From contig JAGWIE010000055.1 of NCBI GenBank assembly GCA_028866445.1, positions 1 through 7,547 on the forward strand: 7,547 bases of DNA. Direction: 5' to 3'. Source of the DNA: Rhodospirillales bacterium (lineage in GTDB: Bacteria; Pseudomonadota; Alphaproteobacteria; Acetobacterales; Acetobacteraceae). A program made the translations under genes and the position numbers. Within the stretch, counting starts at the first letter, position 1. Each line of letters opens with the position of its first letter. Shown one piece after another: positions 1-5,309 of this stretch. Under the pieces are notes generated by a model. It was not told the origin of the DNA. It did no database searches and saw nothing but the letters and a program-made list of their open reading frames with translations.

Positions 1-33
1 GACAAACGGACCTTTCCAAACAGAACGTGACAT
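1..33 (-). CDS. rpsS: Ribosomal protein S19, N-terminal 11 codons only (cut by window edge)
   Basis: Reading the minus strand from the ATG at 33-31 gives MSRSVWKGPFV, the characteristic N-terminus of ribosomal protein S19, which sits in the head of the 30S subunit near S13. The gene runs off the left edge, so only 11 codons are visible. It starts 3 nt after the rplB stop codon. Its Shine-Dalgarno (GGGAAGGG) lies inside the last codons of rplB, so the two are probably translationally coupled. Position after rplB is the standard S10 operon order. The fragment is too short for an ORF caller, but both the residues and the synteny fit. Confidence 0.93.
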   Translation of the reverse strand, partial: MSRSVWKGPFV

Positions 34-36
34 CTT

Positions 37-870
37 TTAGCCCTTCCCGCCCTTCGCCCGGCGGATGATGAGGTTGTCGGTACGCTTGTTGGAGCGCGTC
101 TTGTAGCCCTTGGTCGGTTTGCCCCACGGGGTAACCGGATGACGGCCACCGGAGGTGCGGCCTTCGCCACCACCATGTGGGTGATCGACCGGGTTCATAA
201 CAACGCCGCGCTGATGCGGCTTGCGGCCCAACCAGCGGGAGCGACCGGCCTTGCCGATCTGCTGGTTCTGATGGTCTGCGTTAGAAACCGCACCCACCGT
301 CGCCATGCATTCAGCGCGGACGATACGGAGCTCACCAGAACCAAGCTTGATCTGGGCATAACCCTGATCCTTGCCAACAAGCTGTGCAAAGGTTCCCGCG
401 GAACGCACCAGCTTGGCACCAGCGCCGACCTTGAGCTCGATGTTATGGATGATCGTGCCCACCGGCATGGCTGACAGCGGCATCGCGTTACCGGGCTTAA
501 TGTCCACACGCGCACCGGAGACCACGCTATCGCCAACCTTCAGGCGCTGCGGTGCCAGAATGTAAGCCAGTTCACCGTCCTCATACTTGATGAGCGCGAT
601 GAAGGCGGTGCGGTTCGGGTCGTATTCCAGGCGCTCGACAGTGGCGGCCATATCGAACTTGCGGCGCTTGAAATCCACAATACGATAGGACTGCTTGTGT
701 CCGCCGCCACGGAACCGGCTGGTGATGCGGCCATGGTTGTTACGCCCGCCGCTGGAGTGCTGACCTTCGGTCAGGCCCTTAACGGGCTTGCCCTTCCAGA
801 GTTCGCTACGGTCGATCAGTACCGTGCCGCGAAGGCTCGCCGTGACCGGATTAAAATGCTTCAGTGCCAT
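37..870 (-). CDS. rplB: 50S ribosomal protein L2
   Basis: Encodes a 277-residue L2, the usual bacterial length. L2 is a primary 23S rRNA binder needed for subunit association and for building the peptidyl transferase centre. Seen in the sequence: the basic N-terminal segment with GGRNNHGRIT at about 41-50 and GGGHK at 55-59, the central OB/SH3-like RNA-binding domain at about 60-200, and the hallmark NPVDHPHGGGEGR motif at about 226-238. H230 corresponds to the conserved His229 of E. coli L2. A lysine/arginine-rich tail ends in RRAKGGKG. The ATG at 870-868 is 11 nt after the rplW stop; a GAGG overlapping that stop is the likely ribosome binding site. Complete, with no missing key residues. 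Confidence 0.98.
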   Translation of the reverse strand: MALKHFNPVTASLRGTVLIDRSELWKGKPVKGLTEGQHSSGGRNNHGRITSRFRGGGHKQSYRIVDFKRRKFDMAATVERLEYDPNRTAFIALIKYEDGELAYILAPQRLKVGDSVVSGARVDIKPGNAMPLSAMPVGTIIHNIELKVGAGAKLVRSAGTFAQLVGKDQGYAQIKLGSGELRIVRAECMATVGAVSNADHQNQQIGKAGRSRWLGRKPHQRGVVMNPVDHPHGGGEGRTSGGRHPVTPWGKPTKGYKTRSNKRTDNLIIRRAKGGKG

Positions 871-881
871 CTCTCAAAACC

Positions 882-1196
882 TCAGGCGAGACCGGTGGTG
901 AAATCGATGCTCTCACCTTCGGCAAGAGTCACAAACGCCTTCTTCACGTCGGAGCGCTGGCCCGGGCGGCCCTTGAACCGCTTGGACTTGCCCTTGGTGA
1001 TGAGCGTGTTGACATTGGTTACCTTCACCTTGAACAAACCTTCAACCGCAGCCCTGATTTCAGGCTTGGTTGCATCGGCCGCCACTTTGAAGACGAACTG
1101 GTTCTTCTCGGAAAGCATCGTGGCTTTCTCGGTGATGTGCGGCGCACGGACGATCTCGTACATGCGCTCGTCAGAAATTTTTACGGTGCCGGTCAT
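882..1196 (-). CDS. rplW: 50S ribosomal protein L23
   Basis: Encodes a 104-residue L23, a 23S rRNA-binding protein beside the polypeptide exit tunnel and the known docking site for trigger factor and SRP. The core RAPHITEKATM is at about 17-27; its Glu23 aligns with E. coli L23 Glu18, the trigger-factor contact. The tunnel-lining hairpin (TKGKSKRFKGRPGQRSD) and the C-terminal KKAFVTLAEG strand are present. The start overlaps the rplD stop in an ATGA arrangement (1196-1193), a strong sign of translational coupling. An internal methionine at residue 12 would also give a near-normal L23, but the ATGA overlap favours the longer form. Confidence 0.97.
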   Translation of the reverse strand: MTGTVKISDERMYEIVRAPHITEKATMLSEKNQFVFKVAADATKPEIRAAVEGLFKVKVTNVNTLITKGKSKRFKGRPGQRSDVKKAFVTLAEGESIDFTTGLA

Positions 1197-1807
1197 GCCA
1201 GGCGCTCCTTCAGACCCTCAATGGCGGCTTTTGTAACCACCAGAACGTCATGCTGCATAATGTCATAGACATTCGCACCCACAACCGGCAGCACATCCAG
1301 CCCCTTTACGTTGCGAGAGGCGCGGCCGAAATTTTCTTCGACAGCCGCATCCACGATCAACGCCGATGACCAACCAAAATTCTTCACCTTGGCGGCAACA
1401 TCCTTGGTCTTGTCCAGAGCCGCGACGCCATCCAGCACCACCAGCTTACCCTCGGCCGCTTTGGCGGAGAGCGCGGAGATCAGGCCCAAACGGCGGACCT
1501 TCTTGTTCAGCGAATAGCCATGGTCGCGCACAACCGGGCCATGCACAGCACCACCGGTACGGAATTGCGGCGCACGCAGAGAGCCCTGACGGGCGTTACC
1601 CGTGCCCTTCTGCTTGTAGGGCTTACGGGTTGTGCCCGAAACCTCGCCCATACCCTTTACCTTGTGATTACCGGAGCGGCGCTTGGCCAACTGCCAGTGA
1701 ATCACGCGGGCGATAATATCCACCCGTGGCTCGGCTGCAAAAATCTCGTCGGGCAGCTCGGCGCTGCCAACGGATTTCGCATCAAAATCAACCAAATCCA
1801 GTTTCAT
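1193..1807 (-). CDS. rplD: 50S ribosomal protein L4
   Basis: Encodes a 204-residue L4, which binds 23S rRNA domain I and sends a long loop into the exit-tunnel constriction. The loop is visible at about 45-95, including KPYKQKGTGNARQGS and RAPQFRTGG, where macrolide-resistance changes are known in other bacteria. In E. coli, L4 also represses the S10 operon by binding its leader. Here no leader of that kind precedes rpsJ, so L4 control is not evident in this window. Only 4 nt separate the rplC stop from this ATG, and the AAGGG ribosome binding site lies within rplC. The stop overlaps the rplW start by 4 nt. Intact, with normal length. Confidence 0.98.
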   Translation of the reverse strand: MKLDLVDFDAKSVGSAELPDEIFAAEPRVDIIARVIHWQLAKRRSGNHKVKGMGEVSGTTRKPYKQKGTGNARQGSLRAPQFRTGGAVHGPVVRDHGYSLNKKVRRLGLISALSAKAAEGKLVVLDGVAALDKTKDVAAKVKNFGWSSALIVDAAVEENFGRASRNVKGLDVLPVVGANVYDIMQHDVLVVTKAAIEGLKERLA

Positions 1808-1811
1808 CGGG

Positions 1812-2486
1812 TCAGCCCTTCAGACCGGCGGGATAAGCGGCATCAGCAGGACGCGCCTTCTTCACCGCATCGCGCACCAGCACATAACCACCCTTGGAAC
1901 CAGGGACAGCACCGTGCAGCATCACAAGATTCCGCTCAAGATCAACGCTCTCAACCATCAGGTTCAGGGTCGTCACACGTTCCTGGCCGAGATGGCCGGC
2001 CATCTTCTTGTTTTTGAAGGTCTTGCCGGGGTCTTGGCGGTTACCGGTGGAGCCCAAGGAACGATGGCTGATCGAAACGCCGTGAGACGCCTCAAGACCC
2101 GCGAAATTCCAGCGCTTCATACCACCGGCGAAGCCCTTACCCTTGGTGATACCGGCAACATCGACAAACTGGCCAACGGTGAAATGAGCGGCGGACAATA
2201 CCGCGCCGGGTTCCAGCAGGGCGTCTTCCGCCACGCGGAACTCAACCAGCTTCATCGCCGGCTCAACTTTCCCTTTGGCGAAGTGGCCCTTCTGCGCCTT
2301 GCTCACATTCTTAGGCTTGGCCTTGCCAATGCCCAATTGAACAGCCGCGTAGCCATCATTCTCAACGTTACGCGCCGCCACAACCTGCACCTCATCGAGA
2401 TGCAGCACCGTGACCGGCACATGCGTGCCGTCTTCTTTAAACAGCCGGGTCATCCCCAGCTTTTTCGCGATCACACCGGTACGCAT
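1812..2486 (-). CDS. rplC: 50S ribosomal protein L3
   Basis: Encodes a 224-residue L3, one of the first proteins to bind 23S rRNA; its extension reaches the peptidyl transferase centre. Typical features are the N-terminal MRTGVIAKKLGMTRLF, the central extension MKRWNFAGLEASHGVSISHR at about 123-142, and GNRQDPGKTF at about 148-157. Gln151 in that motif aligns with the glutamine methylated by PrmB in E. coli. The ATG at 2486-2484 is 20 nt after the rpsJ stop, with GGTGG and AGG stretches upstream as candidate Shine-Dalgarno sites. It is followed almost immediately by rplD. No irregularities. Confidence 0.98.
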   Translation of the reverse strand: MRTGVIAKKLGMTRLFKEDGTHVPVTVLHLDEVQVVAARNVENDGYAAVQLGIGKAKPKNVSKAQKGHFAKGKVEPAMKLVEFRVAEDALLEPGAVLSAAHFTVGQFVDVAGITKGKGFAGGMKRWNFAGLEASHGVSISHRSLGSTGNRQDPGKTFKNKKMAGHLGQERVTTLNLMVESVDLERNLVMLHGAVPGSKGGYVLVRDAVKKARPADAAYPAGLKG

Positions 2487-2506
2487 AATACCTATACCAC
2501 CTAAGC

Positions 2507-2815
2507 TCAGATCTTAATTTCGACTTCAACGCCCGAGGCGAGGTCGAGCTTCATCAGCGCGTCCACAGTCTGCGGGGTCGGGTCAACGATATCCAACAAG
2601 CGGCGATGAGTCCGGATTTCGAACTGCTCGCGGCTCTTCTTATCAACGTGGGGCGAACGGTTCACGGTGAACCGTTCGATATGGGTCGGCAAAGGAATCG
2701 GCCCCCGCACCTGAGCGCCCGTGCGCTTCGCCGTGTTCACGATGTCCTTCGTGCTGTTATCCAGCACGCGATGGTCATACGCCTTCAGGCGGATACGGAT
2801 GTTTTGATTGTCCAT
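2507..2815 (-). CDS. rpsJ: 30S ribosomal protein S10 (NusE)
   Basis: Encodes a 102-residue S10, the usual size. S10 sits in the 30S head and also acts as NusE, pairing with NusB at boxA RNA during antitermination and contacting NusG. The sequence is near-canonical: IRIRLKAYDHRVLD at about 6-19, the GPIPLPTHIERFTVNRSPHV segment containing the extended loop, and REQFEIRTHRRLLDI. It is normally the first gene of the S10 operon, but here it begins only 37 nt after the tuf stop with no promoter visible between them. The Shine-Dalgarno is weak (AAGAG 11 nt, or GAG 5 nt, before the ATG). A perfect 12-bp inverted repeat lies inside the gene at 2654-2678. Confidence 0.98.
   Translation of the reverse strand: MDNQNIRIRLKAYDHRVLDNSTKDIVNTAKRTGAQVRGPIPLPTHIERFTVNRSPHVDKKSREQFEIRTHRRLLDIVDPTPQTVDALMKLDLASGVEVEIKI
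2654..2678. repeat. Perfect 12-bp inverted repeat inside rpsJ
   Basis: CGAACGGTTCAC and its exact reverse complement GTGAACCGTTCG flank a single central base. It lies over the codons for the conserved ERFTVNRS stretch of S10. In mRNA it would fold as an 11-bp stem with a 3-nt loop. No T-run follows on either strand, so it is not an intrinsic terminator. The amino-acid sequence with common codons already favours a near-palindrome here, so it may be incidental. Confidence 0.6.
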
Positions 2816-2852
2816 CTTAACTCGAACTCTTCAGATACAGGGGGCCGATTGA

Positions 2853-4040
2853 TTACTTGCTGATCTGGGCAACGACGCCCGAACCAACGGTGCGGCCACC
2901 TTCGCGGATTGCGAAGCGCAGGCCTTCATCCATGGCGATCGGGGCGATCAGCTCAACAGCGATCGTCACGTTATCGCCCGGCATCACCATTTCCGTGCCT
3001 TCCGGCAACTGCACCACACCGGTCACGTCCGTGGTACGGAAGTAGAACTGCGGGCGGTAGTTGGTGAAGAACGGGGTGTGGCGGCCACCTTCCTCCTTGG
3101 TCAGGATGTAGGCCTGGCCAGAGAACTTGGTGTGCGGCGTGATGGAACCGGGAGCCGCCAGAACCTGGCCGCGCTCGATGTCTTCACGCTTGGTGCCACG
3201 CAGCAGCGCGCCGATATTGTCGCCAGCCTGACCTTGGTCAAGCAGCTTGCGGAACATTTCAACGCCGGTGACGGTGGTCTTGGTGGTCGGACGCAGGCCG
3301 ACAATCTCGATTTCCTCACCAACCTTGATGATGCCACGTTCCACACGGCCGGTTGCGACGGTGCCACGGCCGGAGATGGAGAACACGTCTTCCACCGGCA
3401 TCAGGAAGGGCTTGTCAACAGCGCGCTCAGGCTGCGGAATGTAGCTGTCAACCGCAGCCATCAGCTCCATCACGGCCTGCTCGCCAATCTCAGGATTGGT
3501 GTCGTTCAGCGCGCAAACAGCGGAACCCTTGATGATGGGGATATCATCGCCCGGGAAGCCGTAGTTGGAGAGCAGCTCGCGCACTTCCATCTCAACCAGC
3601 TCAACCAGATCGGGGTCAGCCAAATCCATCTTGTTCAGGAATACGACCAGAGCCGGCACGCCGACCTGGCGGGCGAGCAGAATGTGCTCGCGGGTCTGCG
3701 GCATCGGGCCGTCAGCAGCCGACACAACCAGGATGCCACCATCCATCTGCGCGGCGCCGGTGATCATGTTCTTCACATAATCCGCGTGGCCAGGGCAGTC
3801 GACATGTGCGTAGTGGCGGTTGGCGGTCTCGTACTCAACGTGAGCGGTCGAGATGGTGATGCCGCGGGCGCGCTCTTCCGGCGCCTTGTCGATCTGGTCG
3901 TAGGCGGTGAAGGTGGCGCCACCAGCCTTGGCCAGCACCTTGGTGATGGCGGCGGTGAGAGAGGTCTTGCCATGGTCAACGTGACCAATGGTTCCGATGT
4001 TCACATGCGGCTTATTGCGCTCAAATTTAGCTTTGGCCAT
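2853..4040 (-). CDS. tuf: Translation elongation factor EF-Tu
   Basis: Encodes a 395-residue EF-Tu, the GTPase that carries aminoacyl-tRNA to the ribosomal A site. All nucleotide-binding motifs are intact: G1 GHVDHGKT at 19-26, switch I RGITI at 59-63, G3 DCPGH at 81-85, G4 NKMD at 136-139 and G5 GSA at 172-174. Domains 2 and 3 follow, with ISGRGTVATGRVERG and the GGRHTPFFTNYRPQFYFRTTDVTG stretch that contacts tRNA and is the kirromycin/pulvomycin-sensitive area in other species. The ATG is 45 nt after the rpsG stop, with GGAG 7 nt upstream. Normally fusA separates rpsG from tuf; here it does not. Bacteria often have two tuf genes; only one falls in this window. Confidence 0.98.
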   Translation of the reverse strand: MAKAKFERNKPHVNIGTIGHVDHGKTSLTAAITKVLAKAGGATFTAYDQIDKAPEERARGITISTAHVEYETANRHYAHVDCPGHADYVKNMITGAAQMDGGILVVSAADGPMPQTREHILLARQVGVPALVVFLNKMDLADPDLVELVEMEVRELLSNYGFPGDDIPIIKGSAVCALNDTNPEIGEQAVMELMAAVDSYIPQPERAVDKPFLMPVEDVFSISGRGTVATGRVERGIIKVGEEIEIVGLRPTTKTTVTGVEMFRKLLDQGQAGDNIGALLRGTKREDIERGQVLAAPGSITPHTKFSGQAYILTKEEGGRHTPFFTNYRPQFYFRTTDVTGVVQLPEGTEMVMPGDNVTIAVELIAPIAMDEGLRFAIREGGRTVGSGVVAQISK

Positions 4041-4085
4041 TTAACTGCTCCGTGTGCAGGCTAATAACTTGGAATGGTCAGAAGA

Positions 4086-4562
4086 TTACCAACGGTAATG
4101 ACTGAAAGCCTTGTTGGCTTCGGCCATTCGGTGGGTATCTTCACGCTTCTTGACCGCAGAGCCGCGATTATTCACCGCATCCTGCAGCTCGTTCGACAAA
4201 CGCTCTTCCATCGTGTGCTCGCCGCGCTTGCGGGCGGAGTCGATGATCCAGCGGATCGCCAGCGCCTGACGGCGCTCAGCGCGAACCTCGACGGGAACCT
4301 GATAGGTCGCACCGCCAACCCGGCGAGAGCGAACCTCGATCGCCGGCTTCACATTGTCCAACGCCTCATGGAACAGGCGCACCGGGTCGGCACTTGGCCC
4401 GCCGCGCTTCTTCAGCACGTCGAGGGCACCATAGACGATCCCTTCGGCAACAGATTTCTTACCATCATACATCAGCACATTCATGAAACGGCTGATGACG
4501 ATATCACCGAACTTGGCGTCCGGCAGAACTTCGCGCTTCGTGGCGCGGCGGCGGCGGCTCAT
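4086..4562 (-). CDS. rpsG: 30S ribosomal protein S7
   Basis: Encodes a 158-residue S7, close to the usual 156. S7 is a primary 16S rRNA binder that organises the 30S head and lines the E site. Visible hallmarks are the basic N-terminus MSRRRRATKR, FMNVLMYDGKKSVAEGIVYGA at about 26-46, the beta-hairpin VRSRRVGGATYQVPVEV at about 77-93, and the C-terminal FSHYRW. The AAGGAG ribosome binding site overlaps the TAA stop of rpsL and sits 8 nt before the ATG, so translation is likely coupled. In E. coli, S7 represses the str operon by binding a roughly 100-nt rpsL-rpsG spacer. Only 12 nt separate the genes here, so that site is absent. Confidence 0.98.
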   Translation of the reverse strand: MSRRRRATKREVLPDAKFGDIVISRFMNVLMYDGKKSVAEGIVYGALDVLKKRGGPSADPVRLFHEALDNVKPAIEVRSRRVGGATYQVPVEVRAERRQALAIRWIIDSARKRGEHTMEERLSNELQDAVNNRGSAVKKREDTHRMAEANKAFSHYRW

Positions 4563-4574
4563 CTCAACCTCTCC

Positions 4575-4946
4575 TTACTTCGGACGCTTAGCGCCATAGA
4601 GCGAACGGCGCTTGCGGCGCTTCGGCAGGCCCTGCGTATCCAGAACACCACGCAAAATATGGTAGCGAACGCCCGGAAGATCCTTCACGCGGCCGCCGCG
4701 GATGAGCACAACCGAGTGCTCCTGCAGGTTATGGCCTTCACCGGGGATGTAGCTCACCACCTCAAACCCGTTGGTCAGGCGCACCTTGGCAACCTTACGA
4801 AGCGCTGAGTTCGGCTTCTTCGGGGTCGTCGTATAGACGCGGGTGCAAACGCCACGCTTCTGAGGGCAGCCCTCGAGGGCAGGCACCTTGTTGCGCTTGG
4901 CAGCCGGCTCACGGCCCTTGGCGATCAACTGGTTAATGGTCGGCAT
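4575..4946 (-). CDS. rpsL: 30S ribosomal protein S12
   Basis: Encodes a 123-residue S12, the decoding-site protein that monitors codon-anticodon pairing. The decoding loop TTTPKKPNSALRKVAKVRL lies at about 39-57. Lys43 and Lys88 (E. coli Lys42 and Lys87 without the initiator Met) are the unmutated residues associated with streptomycin sensitivity. Asp89 in KDLPGVRYH is the residue methylthiolated by RimO in E. coli. The basic C-terminus RRKRRSLYGAKRPK is intact. The ATG at 4946-4944 is preceded by AGGA with a 6-nt spacer. This is the first gene after a 363-bp intergenic region with a terminator, a candidate promoter and a structured leader, so it probably heads the operon. Confidence 0.98.
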   Translation of the reverse strand: MPTINQLIAKGREPAAKRNKVPALEGCPQKRGVCTRVYTTTPKKPNSALRKVAKVRLTNGFEVVSYIPGEGHNLQEHSVVLIRGGRVKDLPGVRYHILRGVLDTQGLPKRRKRRSLYGAKRPK

Positions 4947-4952
4947 ATCTCA

Positions 4953-4956
4953 TCCT
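4953..4956 (-). promoter_or_regulatory. Ribosome binding site of rpsL
   Basis: AGGA on the minus strand with a 6-nt spacer to the ATG. It lies immediately after the TAG stop (4960-4958) of a short open frame in the leader, which could place rpsL initiation under translational coupling. Confidence 0.7.
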
Positions 4957-4987
4957 GCTACGTGTTCAAATCCCTAATTCCTCGGAC

Positions 4988-5040
4988 AGGATCGGGCGTT
5001 CCATAAAAAAGCGCCGCGAAGGAGGTATGGAACCCATCCT
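4988..5040 (-). promoter_or_regulatory. Long imperfect hairpin in the rpsL leader RNA, candidate cis-regulatory element
   Basis: The minus-strand leader folds into an interrupted 15-bp helix. AUCCU (4992-4988) pairs with AGGAU (5040-5036), CC with GG (4996-4995 with 5035-5034), and UAUGGAAC (5005-4998) with GUUCCAUA (5033-5026). The only interruptions are one-sided bulges at 4997 and at 4993-4994. A 20-nt loop (5025-5006) carries CCUCCUU, then CGCGGCGC, then a U-run. It is 41 nt upstream of the rpsL start. The pairing is seen directly; a regulatory role is inferred from its place at the head of the operon. Confidence 0.55.
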
Positions 5041-5071
5041 TACGGAACAACATATCCAGCACACGGCCTAG

Positions 5072-5089
5072 GCACGGAACATTCCGCAC
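5072..5089 (-). repeat. Small inverted repeat in the rpsL leader
   Basis: GUGCGGAA followed two bases later by UUCCGUGC on the minus strand can form a short stem of about 7 bp with a 4-nt loop; two of the pairs are G-U. It lies upstream of the larger leader hairpin and could be a second domain of the same leader RNA. Stability was not calculated. Confidence 0.4.
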
Positions 5090-5127
5090 GGCGCCGCACG
5101 CGCCAGACTTTTTATAGACCACCCGGC

Positions 5128-5143
5128 CCGGAACCCCGGAACC
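5128..5143 (-). repeat. Tandem GGTTCCGG octamer repeat
   Basis: The 8-bp unit GGTTCCGG (minus strand) occurs twice back to back just downstream of the candidate promoter. The GTTCC core recurs three more times in the leader, at 5080-5076, 5048-5044 and 5033-5029. An octamer TGTTCCGT is itself repeated at 5081-5074 and 5049-5042. No function is established. Confidence 0.5.
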
Positions 5144-5155
5144 GCGAGAGTGCTC

Positions 5156-5184
5156 TCCTTAGAAGCGGCTCCTACCCAAGTCAA
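5156..5184 (-). promoter_or_regulatory. Candidate sigma-70 type promoter for the str-S10 gene cluster
   Basis: On the minus strand, CTTGACT contains a near-consensus -35 (TTGACT, 5184-5179). Two -10 readings are possible: TAAGGA after a 17-bp spacer, with poor match to TATAAT, or TCTAAG after a 15-bp spacer, with four of six matches. It lies between the rpoC terminator and rpsL, where the operon promoter is expected. An alternative -10 is TATAAA at 5115-5110, but no acceptable -35 precedes it. The -35 is convincing and the -10 is not, so the exact start is uncertain. If correct, the transcript carries a leader of roughly 200 nt before rpsL. Confidence 0.5.
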
Positions 5185-5249
5185 GCGATTCTCCTACACC
5201 AAACTGCAAGAAAACGCAGGCTTTCTGAATCCTCATGGCTGGGTGCGAA

Positions 5250-5278
5250 TCAAAACGGCGCCTCAGTAAGGCGCCGTT
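5250..5278 (-). terminator. Intrinsic terminator of rpoC
   Basis: On the minus strand, about 31 nt after the rpoC stop, a perfect 10-bp stem (AACGGCGCCT with AGGCGCCGTT) closes a 5-nt loop. The stem runs into TTTTGATT, four consecutive Ts counting two in the stem end. The GC-rich stem plus U-run is typical of rho-independent termination. On the plus strand no T-run follows, so it acts on rpoC. It separates the rpoBC transcript from the str operon. Confidence 0.85.
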
Positions 5279-5309
5279 GAGACATTTATATATGTAGAGG
5301 CAGTCGCTG

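Noticed and set aside
3078..4064. 328-codon open frame on the plus strand opposite tuf
   Set aside because: It lies antisense to an unambiguous EF-Tu gene. Long antisense frames are expected from strongly biased codon use in GC-rich highly expressed genes. The translation shows no recognisable family.
4074..4808. 244-codon plus-strand frame opposite rpsG and rpsL
   Set aside because: Antisense shadow crossing two real genes and their junction; no recognisable domains.
4966..5037. Second minus-strand leader frame of 23 codons starting at 5037
   Set aside because: The AAGG lies directly against the ATG, so spacing is unsuitable. It overlaps the 31-codon frame, which has better placement relative to rpsL.
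5027..5071. Plus-strand mini-frame preceded by a perfect AAGGAGGT
   Set aside because: The Shine-Dalgarno-like octamer abuts the ATG with no spacer, the frame has only 14 codons, and no plus-strand promoter is seen. The octamer is better read as an anti-SD on the minus-strand leader.
5110..5115. TATAAA on the minus strand as the operon's -10 box
   Set aside because: At spacers of 16-18 bp there are only G-rich hexamers with no resemblance to TTGACA. It is kept only as a minor alternative.
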